Assembly (NCBI GenBank): GCA_016195815.1 | Contig: JACPYX010000008.1 | Span: 1 to 64,000, forward strand | Origin: Chloroflexota bacterium | GTDB lineage: Bacteria > Chloroflexota > Anaerolineae > Anaerolineales > Villigracilaceae | DNA length: 64,000 nt | Direction of reading: 5' to 3' | Shown: in pieces, positions 51,887-60,189 of the stretch | Layout: each line of letters opens with the position of its first letter | Position numbering within the stretch: position 1 is the stretch's first letter | The notes under the pieces: model-generated | The model's database searches: none | Told to the model about the DNA's origin: nothing | Seen by the model: only the letters and a program-made list of their open reading frames with translations | Translations under genes and position numbers: made by a program

Positions 51887-51925
51887 AAAATAGGATTCGG
51901 GTTAAAAAACCTGAATCCTATTTTA
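51887..51925 (-). terminator. Hairpin separating the two ABC sub-clusters
   Basis: AAAATAGGATTCAGG, TTTTTT loop, then the complement with one wobble (CCCGAATCCTATTTT). It is AT-rich with flanking T/A runs. It suggests that the binding-protein genes after it form a separate unit or are attenuated. Confidence 0.65.
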
Positions 51926-51992
51926 TCCTTTATGGCGGGTTTTTGCCCTGCCATTGCAGTGCACACCAGCGCCTAATTGGCCGGTCATTTCG

Positions 51993-52193
51993 TTATTTTC
52001 GGCGCTCCTTAATGTACGATGCAGCGCCAATGGTGCCGAGGAGCAGGCCAATGAACGACGATATGTATGAAAAGAAATTCAGGAAGAACGTTGATGGGAT
52101 GATGCGAATCACCATGAGAAACGGCAGGGCCACACCCAGCAAAGACAGGATGAAACCGACCAATATCAATTGGATGGGACTTAGGTGGATCAT
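51993..52193 (-). CDS. Small two-helix membrane protein, unknown
   Basis: The 66-residue protein has two hydrophobic segments (about 6-30 and 34-58) and a basic C-terminus (YIKERRK). It starts inside the DppF-type gene with a 4-nt ATGA overlap, which supports it as a real co-translated gene. I know no family for it. It may be a small accessory subunit of the transporter. Confidence 0.6.
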   Translation of the reverse strand: MIHLSPIQLILVGFILSLLGVALPFLMVIRIIPSTFFLNFFSYISSFIGLLLGTIGAASYIKERRK

Positions 52194-53218
52194 TTTTCGT
52201 AAAGCCAGCAGGCCACCAGGTGGCCGGGCTCGGGTTCGAAATCGGGCGGCTCTTTGACTTCACAAAGGCCTTTGATCATCTTGGAGCAGCGCGGGTGAAA
52301 ACGGCATCCCGTTGGCGGATTCACGAGACTCGGCGGTTCGCCCGGAGGAATCTCTTTGAAAGTCTCCGCGTTCTTCGCATCCGGTTCGGATGTGCCGGTG
52401 AGCAGCGCCACTGTGTAAGGATGCAAAGGGTTATCAAGAACCTGACGAACCCTGGCCTTCTCAACCAGGTTGCCTGCGTACATGACGAAGATACGCTCGG
52501 AGAAATAACTCACGGTGGCGAGATCGTGCGTTATATAAATAACAGAAAGGTTGTGCGTTGCCTGCAAGCCGCTCAGAAGTTTGAGAATTTCCACACGCAC
52601 AGACGCATCAAGCATGGAGACCGGCTCATCGGCCACCAGGAACTTTGGATTCATAATCATGGCGCGCGCGATCACGACGCGCTGCTGCTGTCCGCCACTC
52701 AACATGTGCGGGAATTTGGGCAGGAAGTCGTCTACCGGGCTCATTTTGACTTCTTCAAGGGCCTTGCGGATGCGTTGATCGCGTTCTTCCTTGTTCTTGA
52801 CGCCGCCAATGATCAAAGGCTCCTCAAGAATCTTTTGAACACTCATAAATGAGGGCAACGCGCCGTACGGATCCTGCTGGACATAACCGACATGGGAGTG
52901 ATACCAGTGCATTCCTTTTGTATCAAGCTCCTTGAGATTCTGATTATCGAAGATGATCTCGCCTTTGGTCGGTTTATGCAGGCCCAGAATTGTTTTCATG
53001 AGGCTCGATTTTCCACAACCGCTTTCCCCCACCACGGCAATTGTCTCGCCGCTGTAAACGTCAAATGTGACCCCATCCACAGCCTTGACGTACCCGGCAT
53101 GACCGAATCCGAAACGCCTCAATTCAAACCAAACATGCAGGTCTTCAATGGAGAGCAGGACCTTTCTTTTATTATCTTCTTTCTTTTCAACCGCTGTCGA
53201 CTTCACATCAGCAATCAT
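52190..53218 (-). CDS. Oligopeptide-type ABC ATPase (DppF-like), first set
   Basis: From the ATG at 53218 the protein is 342 residues; AGGAG lies just upstream and the preceding gene ends 13 nt away, which rules out the longer frame from 53329. Walker A is [15 protein letters not shown], signature LSGGQQQRVVIARAM, Walker B FLVADEPVSMLD. The C-terminal [16 protein letters not shown] matches. It has an inserted basic/aromatic loop near residue 40 (ELRRFGFGHAGYVKAVDG). Confidence 0.92.
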   Translation of the reverse strand: MIADVKSTAVEKKEDNKRKVLLSIEDLHVWFELRRFGFGHAGYVKAVDGVTFDVYSGETIAVVGESGCGKSSLMKTILGLHKPTKGEIIFDNQNLKELDTKGMHWYHSHVGYVQQDPYGALPSFMSVQKILEEPLIIGGVKNKEERDQRIRKALEEVKMSPVDDFLPKFPHMLSGGQQQRVVIARAMIMNPKFLVADEPVSMLDASVRVEILKLLSGLQATHNLSVIYITHDLATVSYFSERIFVMYAGNLVEKARVRQVLDNPLHPYTVALLTGTSEPDAKNAETFKEIPPGEPPSLVNPPTGCRFHPRCSKMIKGLCEVKEPPDFEPEPGHLVACWLYEK

Positions 53219-53231
53219 GACCTGCTCCTGC

Positions 53232-54191
53232 TCAAGAATATAACCAACACTTAACTTTGCGGCCATCTTTTTCGACCATAGGCGGATCCTGAACGCACTT
53301 CTCAAAACGCGACGGGCAGCGATCCGCAAAACGACAACCCGTGGGAAGGTTAATCAGGCTTGGCGGCCTGCCTGTGATAAATTCGGGCTCTTTATCGCCA
53401 TGCAATCTTGGCACGCTGGCCATAAGTTTTTGAGAGTAGGGATGAAGCGGTTTGGCAAAGAAACGGTAGGCATCGCTGACTTCAACAATCTGCCCGGCGT
53501 ACATGACTGCCACATCGTCGGCCAATTCGCTGGAAGTGGCGATGTCGTGAGTGATCAAAATGAAACTGACGCCCAGTTCCTTTTTGAGGCGTTTCAAAAC
53601 ATTGAAGATGTTGGCCTGAGTCAAAACGTCCAAAGCGGAGGTCGGCTCGTCCAGAATAATCAGATTGGGCGAAGTGACGAGCGCCATGGCAATCGCCACG
53701 CGCTGACGCATCCCGCCGCTTAACTCAAAGGGATAGCGGCTGATGAAATCTTCTGGCACACCCACATGCTGGAACATTTTCCTCACCAAAGAGATGGCCT
53801 CGGTCTTGTCCACGCCGAGGTGAACAATGGCAGGCTCAGCCACTTGTTCACCCACACGAATAACTGGATTCAAGGCATTCATGGCGGCCTGCGGCACCAT
53901 GGAGATGGCGGCCCAGCGAACATTCTGTCGAAATTCCTCTTCACTGAGAGTCATTACGTCTTTGCCATCCAAATAGACATGCCCGGAATAGGTACTAACA
54001 TTACGAGGCAAAAGCCGCAGAATAGCTTTGGCAAGTGAGCTCTTTCCGCAACCCGATTCGCCCAAAATCACAACCGCGCGGTTAGAAACGAGATCGAAGT
54101 TCACTCCATCCACTGCCTGGACGGTGCCATGTGTGGTACCGAAATACAATACTAATTCTTCAATACGAAGAAGTTTATTGTTCTGCGACAT
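53232..54191 (-). CDS. Oligopeptide-type ABC ATPase (DppD-like), first set
   Basis: The 319-residue protein has Walker [16 protein letters not shown], signature LSGGMRQRVAIAMAL, Walker B LIILDEPTSALD and C-terminal GCRFADRCPSRFEKCV. It lies 4 nt after the permease gene and 13 nt before its ATPase partner. It powers the DppB/DppC-type permeases directly upstream. Confidence 0.93.
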   Translation of the reverse strand: MSQNNKLLRIEELVLYFGTTHGTVQAVDGVNFDLVSNRAVVILGESGCGKSSLAKAILRLLPRNVSTYSGHVYLDGKDVMTLSEEEFRQNVRWAAISMVPQAAMNALNPVIRVGEQVAEPAIVHLGVDKTEAISLVRKMFQHVGVPEDFISRYPFELSGGMRQRVAIAMALVTSPNLIILDEPTSALDVLTQANIFNVLKRLKKELGVSFILITHDIATSSELADDVAVMYAGQIVEVSDAYRFFAKPLHPYSQKLMASVPRLHGDKEPEFITGRPPSLINLPTGCRFADRCPSRFEKCVQDPPMVEKDGRKVKCWLYS

Positions 54192-54195
54192 TGAT

Positions 54196-55548
54196 TTATA
54201 TATCCCTTAATCTTGGATTGAAAATGCGGTCCAGCGCAAAGCCCAGCATTGCAAAGCCCAAGCCTGTCAACATCAGCAATACAGCCGGCTCCAAGACCCA
54301 ATAATACCGTCCGCTATACAGTGCGCCGTCGGCGAAGGCATTCTCGATAATCTTGCCCCAGGTCGGCAGGACCGGATCGCCCAGTCCCAGTACTGCGAGC
54401 GACGCTTCGAGGAACACAAACGACGGAACCGAGGAGACCAGGGCCGGGATCAACAAGGGAATCATGCGCGGTATCAAGTAAGAAAAGATAATACGCACAT
54501 TTGAAGCGCCGTAAGCCCGGGCCGCTTCAATATAAGGCGACTCTTTGGACTGGAGGAAAATGGCGCGGTATGTCTTTATCTGACCCGAGAAAATGCTAAG
54601 CAGGACCGTGACTCCCAATATCACCCAGATACTACGCGAGTAAAACGTGCCGACCATGATCAGGATAGCAAGGAAGGGCAGGACAAGGTTTATTTCAGTG
54701 ATGCGCTGGATCAATTCATCCAGCCAGCCCCCGTACCAGCTTCCAACGGCGGCAATGATCATGGTCAGAAGCGATGTGCCCAGCGCCGCAATTAGGCCAA
54801 ACGCCAAAGCGACTGGTGTACCCCACAACAAAGGCAGGAGAAGATCGCGGCGATATAGATCCGTCCCCGCCCATCCGTAAAGCTGGCCATGAAATACAAA
54901 CTCGGCATCAATATCCGACCCGGCTTCAAAAGTTGTCCCGGTGATTACCAGCTGATATTGCCCTTTTATGGGCAGTGGGTTTTTAGCTTTGGGATCCACA
55001 AAGAGAGCTTGTATGAGCATGACCGCATTATCAGTCTTCAACCTTTTCTGGAGTCTCGGATCCTGGGAAAACCGATAGGTCTGCTTGCGATCCACAGCCA
55101 TATCGGCAATCCGTATCTTTCTGCCATCCGGTGTGATCCAGGAAACGGAAACAAACGGAAGTTTCTCACTGAATTTTGTTGTGAAGTACAGGATCATTTC
55201 CTGGGGATATCCATCATAGGAATAATCGAATGAATAATTGATATCCACAGTGGAGGAGCCTTGAGCGCCGGGGGTGACTGTCTTCGTCATACTCCCATTG
55301 GCGCTGCTAACAAAAAAGGATACGGGTTCTTTCTTGCTGCTAAAAACATTGAACCATGCCGGCGGCGCATATTTTGGATTTTGATACCAAACATCCTCTC
55401 CTCCGCGCCAGAGCCGGACTGCTTCGTTGTAGGGAATGGTTGCCAAAGCATAAATCGAGATGACTAGAAGAAAGAGAATGACCACCAACCCAACCACTGC
55501 CGATGGATAGCGTACTAGTTCGCGGAACGAGTTTTTCAATGCATTCAT
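54196..55548 (-). CDS. DppC-type ABC permease with large external insert
   Basis: The 450-residue protein is about 150 longer than usual DppC. After the first transmembrane helix (18-37) comes an extracytoplasmic insert at about 70-215 rich in beta-type segments (YPQEMILYFTTKFSEKLPFV). The normal permease core resumes at YGWAGTDLYRRDLLLPLLWG, with five helices and the EAA-loop RAYGASNVRIIFSYLIPRM. It starts 2 nt after the DppB-type gene. The insert may dock the unusual 849-residue binding protein. Confidence 0.88.
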   Translation of the reverse strand: MNALKNSFRELVRYPSAVVGLVVILFLLVISIYALATIPYNEAVRLWRGGEDVWYQNPKYAPPAWFNVFSSKKEPVSFFVSSANGSMTKTVTPGAQGSSTVDINYSFDYSYDGYPQEMILYFTTKFSEKLPFVSVSWITPDGRKIRIADMAVDRKQTYRFSQDPRLQKRLKTDNAVMLIQALFVDPKAKNPLPIKGQYQLVITGTTFEAGSDIDAEFVFHGQLYGWAGTDLYRRDLLLPLLWGTPVALAFGLIAALGTSLLTMIIAAVGSWYGGWLDELIQRITEINLVLPFLAILIMVGTFYSRSIWVILGVTVLLSIFSGQIKTYRAIFLQSKESPYIEAARAYGASNVRIIFSYLIPRMIPLLIPALVSSVPSFVFLEASLAVLGLGDPVLPTWGKIIENAFADGALYSGRYYWVLEPAVLLMLTGLGFAMLGFALDRIFNPRLRDI

Positions 55549-55550
55549 GA

Positions 55551-56681
55551 TTAATTCCCGCCAACTTTGACTCTCGGGTCAACCAGGGCATACACAAAAT
55601 CCAGCAGAAAGACGGTGATAGCCAGCAAATAGGCATAAATAATCGTAGAGCCAACGATGACCGGTGTATCATAGAAACCGATAGCCCGAAAGAGTGTGAT
55701 TCCAAGCCCGGGCCAAAGGAAAACCGTCTCAGTAATAGTGAATCCAGTCCAGAGGGTGATGACCAGAAGCGCAAAATTCGTGACAATGGTTGGCATTGTA
55801 GGGCGGAGAATGTAACGGCGCTCGACATCCCGCGGTGGCAGTCCCTTGGCCTTTGCCATTTCAACATAGTCCTCACTGGAATAGATGAGGAAAAAAGTCC
55901 GCCAGTTGTAAATGCTCAAGAAGATCGAACTGACTATTACAGCCGAGGCTGGCAGGATGAGATGCTTTAATACACTTAGTCCATAATCCACCGTATTGTC
56001 CGGTGGCGGCGAATCCACCAGGCCTCCGAAAGGCAAGACTTTCAAAATCGCGGCAAAGATGAGGATAAAGAAAATGCCGTAGAACCAGGGGGGCGCCGCA
56101 GAGGTTGGCGAAAATGCGATGGTTAACTTATCCAAAAAACTGCCATATTTTCTTGACAAAGACAGGGCTATAAAAACGCTGGCGAAGAACAGTATAAGTT
56201 CGGACGAGCCTGTCAGGAGCAGAGTAGCCGGAAGACGTTCGAGAAGGATCAGGCGCACTTCCTTGGAACCTTGATCGCTCGTCATGTTTGTGGCGCGGCC
56301 CAGGTTCAAGGTCAGGGCATTGCGAAGGTAATTTATGGAGCGAACCGCAAAAGGCTTGTTCAGGCCCAGACGCTCTTCCTGCGAAGCTATCTTTGCCTGA
56401 ATAAGCTTCTGACGAACAACAGGATCCAGGTTGCGGAAGGCCGGGTTCGCTAGAAAGGACTGTGTGGTATTATCGCGGATTTCGTTCCGCATAATTGTGT
56501 CCACATATCCGCCCATGTTGGCGATCATAATGGTTAGATAAACACCGATTGTAACCGTAACGATCATGGTAACAAGCCTGAGGGCAGAATACCTTGCAAC
56601 GCGCGCGAAAGTGCTATTCGCAAGCGATTTCCTGGTAGTTGGCGAACTGGGTGCCGGTGTGGTTAAGGTTTCAGCAGCCAT
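55551..56681 (-). CDS. DppB-type ABC permease
   Basis: The 376-residue protein has an N-terminal helix (about 33-55) and a long external loop of about 100 residues (VRQKLIQAKIASQEERLGLN, which is the usual lead-in to the DppB core). Five further helices follow. The EAA loop is MAKAKGLPPRDVERRYILRP. It forms the channel with the DppC-type protein. A hairpin separates it from the binding-protein gene. Confidence 0.92.
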   Translation of the reverse strand: MAAETLTTPAPSSPTTRKSLANSTFARVARYSALRLVTMIVTVTIGVYLTIMIANMGGYVDTIMRNEIRDNTTQSFLANPAFRNLDPVVRQKLIQAKIASQEERLGLNKPFAVRSINYLRNALTLNLGRATNMTSDQGSKEVRLILLERLPATLLLTGSSELILFFASVFIALSLSRKYGSFLDKLTIAFSPTSAAPPWFYGIFFILIFAAILKVLPFGGLVDSPPPDNTVDYGLSVLKHLILPASAVIVSSIFLSIYNWRTFFLIYSSEDYVEMAKAKGLPPRDVERRYILRPTMPTIVTNFALLVITLWTGFTITETVFLWPGLGITLFRAIGFYDTPVIVGSTIIYAYLLAITVFLLDFVYALVDPRVKVGGN

Positions 56682-56709
56682 ATCATCCTTACTGTTAAGA
56701 AATAAGAGG

Positions 56710-56737
56710 GAGGGGCAAGGGTAAACCCTTGCCCCTC
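56710..56737 (-). terminator. Hairpin between binding protein and permease genes
   Basis: GAGGGGCAAGGGT / ACCCTTGCCCCTC with a very short loop. No clear T tract follows. Such hairpins often raise binding-protein mRNA relative to the permease mRNA. Confidence 0.65.
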
Positions 56738-56760
56738 ATCAACAACAAACGGAACTAAAC

Positions 56761-59310
56761 TTACGGAGCGACCACGTATTCAAGAGACGTGAAGGCCGGT
56801 ATGGCAACGGGTATAAGCACCGCCGCCGCTTCGATCCTTCCAGCGCCAGCTGTCAGCTTGGAGGCTACGTCGGCAGGCACGGTGAGAGTAAATGTCCCCT
56901 CGCCCGAAGGTACTCCTTCGCCTACGTAAACGGTCTCGCCCTTGTCGTTATAAAGCAGGAATTTGACCTGCTTGATATCAGACGACGGATACGGATCGCC
57001 GTTCTTCTTCGTGACAGCGACATTGAACACAGCCTCACTGCCAATCTTCACCTGAGCCGGGCCATCCAACGCGGCATCAGCAAGAGGCGCCTCGCCAAAA
57101 GCAGACCAGCGGTCAGCCAGGTCGGGATAAGCAGAATTGTTCTTCACCACTGCTGAACCGGCATTGAGATCCACAGAGGCCAGATAGTAAGGACCTGTGC
57201 CATCCCAGAAGTGACCACGCGCGGTGTACCACGCTTTAAGGGCGTTGTAGCGCGCAACGGCTTCGTCAGCTGTAATATATTGACTAAGCGTGGCGGAATA
57301 CGGGATGGTCTTATCGGTAATAGCCTGATCCAAATACTTGGACAGGATCGCCAGACTCGGGCCGCCAATGAAACTGGTCCACTCGACTTTGTTGCGATCG
57401 GCTTTGCCTGTTCCCCAGGCCAGTTCTTTGTTCGCATCGGCCAGGTTGCCAATGGCAATGGACTGCCAGGGCGCTTCGCCATAGCCGTACTGAGGCCACC
57501 AGCTACCCACCACCGACGCATCGAGTTCTGCGTCCGCATACACGTTATCACTGTAGGTCGTGATAACCAGCGGGTCGGTGGATGTGATCTGGACGCCCTT
57601 GAACTGGGTCAGGAAAGCATCCAGGTTTGGCGCAACATCCTCGTCATAGATGGCGCTATCCGTTTTGCCCGGATCAAACGTCATAATCATTTGCATGACG
57701 AAGTCGGCTACGGAAAGATTACTGCCATCGTGCCATTTCACTTTTTGGAACATGTCAGCCGGGTAGGTGACTACAATCTTGACCTTGGCAGTGACACCGT
57801 TGGGAGATTTCTCGCCAGCAGTGATGAATTTCTGGGTCTTGGCATCCCAATCAACCCAGGCATCTGCAGGCACGTCAATCTTGTCGGCTGTGCTTAACGT
57901 AACCCAGTTGAGGTTCGTGGCAACTGGCAGGCCAGTCTGCACGGTCACATCAGCCTTCTCGGCGCGGAATGGCCAGGAAAGACCGGTGTACGGGTCGGGC
58001 ATAAAAGCGCCGCTGGAAGTGCCGTTCTGGACGAAAGCGCTCGACACCCAGTTGCTGCCGTTAACCGGATTCCACGGATCGGTGAAGAGAGTAGCAGTGG
58101 TAGCAGACTTTACTGCGCCGCCTTCCTGTCCCTTGATGCGCAGGTTAAAGGGCGCCATTTTGGTGGTTTCGACACCCGCGCCCACGTCGGCACTCACCTG
58201 GAGTTTGCAGTTGTATGGCGAGAAGCTCTGCAGGTCAACCGTCCAAACTTGCAGAGAATCCTGCAGTGCAAGCGGGAGGGCCTTGACCAATAAGTCACGG
58301 CGTTCCTGAAGAGTTGTGAACTTGCCATTCGCCAAATCATCGCCAACCTGTTGGAAGGCAGGATCCGGGACGTTCTGTGTAAACAACGGTATACCCTGGG
58401 GACTATCGGGCAGGTACATTTCCTGGAAAATAGTTCTCTCGTCTCGATTCAAGCCGTTGGAAGCCCAACCAGCCGTGTACAAGCTCCACTGGCCTTCGGT
58501 GGGATCTGAGCCAATCCAGATGGGCGAGAGTTCGCTGGATTTCTTTTCCTCAAGCGTCACGGTGAAACCGACCGATTCGAGCTGCTTGGCAAAATACTCA
58601 CCTTGCGGCAGGCGTGTGCCATCACCATCGTTGCGGATGAGGAAGGTCAGGGTAACAGGCTTGCCTTTGTACTGCCATTTGCCGTCCGCACCCAACGTGG
58701 CGCCCAGGGCAGTCATTTCAGTATTGACGACTTCCTTGGCCTTGTCCGGATTGTAAGCGTAATAGGACTCGAGGCCGCGGGCCGTATCAATCACGTTGGT
58801 GTAATCCACTAGTTGTGTGGTCAGCGGAGTGAACTTCGGCAGAGCGCCGCCGGCGAAGATTTCCTGGTTGATGTAATTGCGGTCAACCAGCCAGTTCATC
58901 GCCTCGCGAATCTTGCGATCCGTGAACGGGTTCAGCACGTTGGCATCCTTGAAGACGGCCGGGTTGAACAGGAAATCATAGTAGAGGCCATACGACGATG
59001 AATAGCACAAACCGGCGCTCTTGATATCAGCCAGTTTGTTAGACGCCAGGCCATAACTGAAAAGGTCTACGGCGCCAGCGCCAATCTGCGTAATGGCCGA
59101 TTGCGCATCTATTTGTGAATAGTCAATCTCGTCCAACCATCCGCCGGTGCGGGTGGTGGGAGGAACTGCGGTCGGGCCTGCAGTGGGGGCTTCAGTAACA
59201 ACCGGAGCCGAAGTGGCAGGAGCTTCGGTCGTGGCAGCTCCGCACGCGGAAAGAACCAGGCCCATGACGACGAGCAAGCCGAGAACTAACATCAAGCGTT
59301 TTTGTAACAT
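56761..59310 (-). CDS. Circularly permuted family-5 substrate-binding lipoprotein
   Basis: From the ATG at 59310 (GGAGGAG upstream) the protein is 849 residues with lipobox LSAC. Motif order is unusual. GGWLDEIDYSQIDAQSAITQ (about 56-75), FTDRKIREAMNWLVDRNYI (129-147) and YNPDKAKEV (187-195) normally lie in the second half of family-5 proteins. KVKWHDGSNLSVADFVMQM (523-541) and GTGPYYL (704-710), normally earlier, come last. A probable Ig-like tail fills 745-849. It is the first gene of the complete transporter. Ligand unknown. Confidence 0.85.
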   Translation of the reverse strand: MLQKRLMLVLGLLVVMGLVLSACGAATTEAPATSAPVVTEAPTAGPTAVPPTTRTGGWLDEIDYSQIDAQSAITQIGAGAVDLFSYGLASNKLADIKSAGLCYSSSYGLYYDFLFNPAVFKDANVLNPFTDRKIREAMNWLVDRNYINQEIFAGGALPKFTPLTTQLVDYTNVIDTARGLESYYAYNPDKAKEVVNTEMTALGATLGADGKWQYKGKPVTLTFLIRNDGDGTRLPQGEYFAKQLESVGFTVTLEEKKSSELSPIWIGSDPTEGQWSLYTAGWASNGLNRDERTIFQEMYLPDSPQGIPLFTQNVPDPAFQQVGDDLANGKFTTLQERRDLLVKALPLALQDSLQVWTVDLQSFSPYNCKLQVSADVGAGVETTKMAPFNLRIKGQEGGAVKSATTATLFTDPWNPVNGSNWVSSAFVQNGTSSGAFMPDPYTGLSWPFRAEKADVTVQTGLPVATNLNWVTLSTADKIDVPADAWVDWDAKTQKFITAGEKSPNGVTAKVKIVVTYPADMFQKVKWHDGSNLSVADFVMQMIMTFDPGKTDSAIYDEDVAPNLDAFLTQFKGVQITSTDPLVITTYSDNVYADAELDASVVGSWWPQYGYGEAPWQSIAIGNLADANKELAWGTGKADRNKVEWTSFIGGPSLAILSKYLDQAITDKTIPYSATLSQYITADEAVARYNALKAWYTARGHFWDGTGPYYLASVDLNAGSAVVKNNSAYPDLADRWSAFGEAPLADAALDGPAQVKIGSEAVFNVAVTKKNGDPYPSSDIKQVKFLLYNDKGETVYVGEGVPSGEGTFTLTVPADVASKLTAGAGRIEAAAVLIPVAIPAFTSLEYVVAP

Positions 59311-59367
59311 GTTCTTTTCTCCTCCAAAAATTTGGAATGGTGTGGGTGAGTAAACGAAGGAAAACAT

Positions 59368-59725
59368 AAGGTTATTTTATGTAAACTTTCACCTCCTTCA
59401 CAGAGAACCAAATACGCTGCTTATTCCTCTGCTAATTATCAGACGCATAAAATTATACTCCATTTCACAAACCCGTCAACTTTACCCTAAAAGAGCAGAT
59501 CGTATGGCAACCGTATATAAATTAGCGGTTTAACGCACCGCAAATGCTCAAAAATTGTAGAGACAACCACATCATCCATGCAATCGAATTGCTTTCTATT
59601 CCGATTCAGAAAATAGTATTTCTCCGGCGCAGGCGCTCATGACAAACCCTTGTTTTGTTGACATTCCTGTGCGCGGAATGTAGAATAACCTTGTCCCATA
59701 TTTCTAAACGACAGGAGTAGATGCA
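59368..59725. other. Intergenic region holding divergent promoters
   Basis: No gene is seen in these 358 nt. The right end has the mscL promoter; the left end must hold the promoter of the ABC locus, which I cannot place with confidence. Confidence 0.5.
59658..59686 (+). promoter_or_regulatory. Promoter of mscL
   Basis: TTGACA (59658-59663), exactly 17 nt, TAGAAT (59681-59686). The mRNA would start near 59693 and has an AGGAG site before the ATG at 59726. Confidence 0.78.
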
Positions 59726-60118
59726 ATGTTAAAAGAGTTCAGGGATTTCGCCATGCGCGGTAATGTGATGGACCTGGCAGTGGGCGTCATCATCGGCGGT
59801 GCATTCGGCAAGATCGTCGGTTCGCTGGTCGGCGACGTGCTGATGCCTCTGATCGGGCTTCTGATCGGCGGCGTTGACTTCAGCGGGCTGGGGATCACGG
59901 TTGGAAGCGCGGAAGTCAAATATGGCTCATTCATTCAAGCCATCTTCGATTTCATCATCATCGCCTTCGTCATTTTCATGCTGGTGCGTTCGATGAATAA
60001 ATTACAAAAGCCCGCTCCCGCTCCTGTTGCCGTGCCGACCACAAAAGAATGCCCGCATTGCTTCACAATGATTCCCATCAAGGCGACGCGCTGCCCAAAC
60101 TGCACTTCACAACTCTAG
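59726..60118 (+). CDS. mscL: Large-conductance mechanosensitive channel with zinc ribbon
   Basis: The 130-residue protein starts [20 protein letters not shown], then [20 protein letters not shown], the MscL N-terminal helix and pore helix TM1. TM2 is near residues 72-95. The usual cytoplasmic helix is replaced by a short Pro linker and a zinc ribbon at the C-terminus ([19 protein letters not shown]). The channel opens under membrane tension and releases solutes during osmotic downshift. The zinc ribbon may affect pentamer assembly or gating. Confidence 0.95.
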   Translation: MLKEFRDFAMRGNVMDLAVGVIIGGAFGKIVGSLVGDVLMPLIGLLIGGVDFSGLGITVGSAEVKYGSFIQAIFDFIIIAFVIFMLVRSMNKLQKPAPAPVAVPTTKECPHCFTMIPIKATRCPNCTSQL

Positions 60119-60135
60119 AGATTGGATGATCAGAG

Positions 60136-60181
60136 AATAGAGAGCAGCGGTTCACAGAATGGACGGCAGCTCTCTATTTTC
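60136..60181 (+). terminator. Terminator of mscL
   Basis: AATAGAGAGC pairs with GCTCTCTATT across a 23-nt loop, followed by TTCC. A weak T tract lowers confidence. Confidence 0.6.
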
Positions 60182-60189
60182 CATTAACC

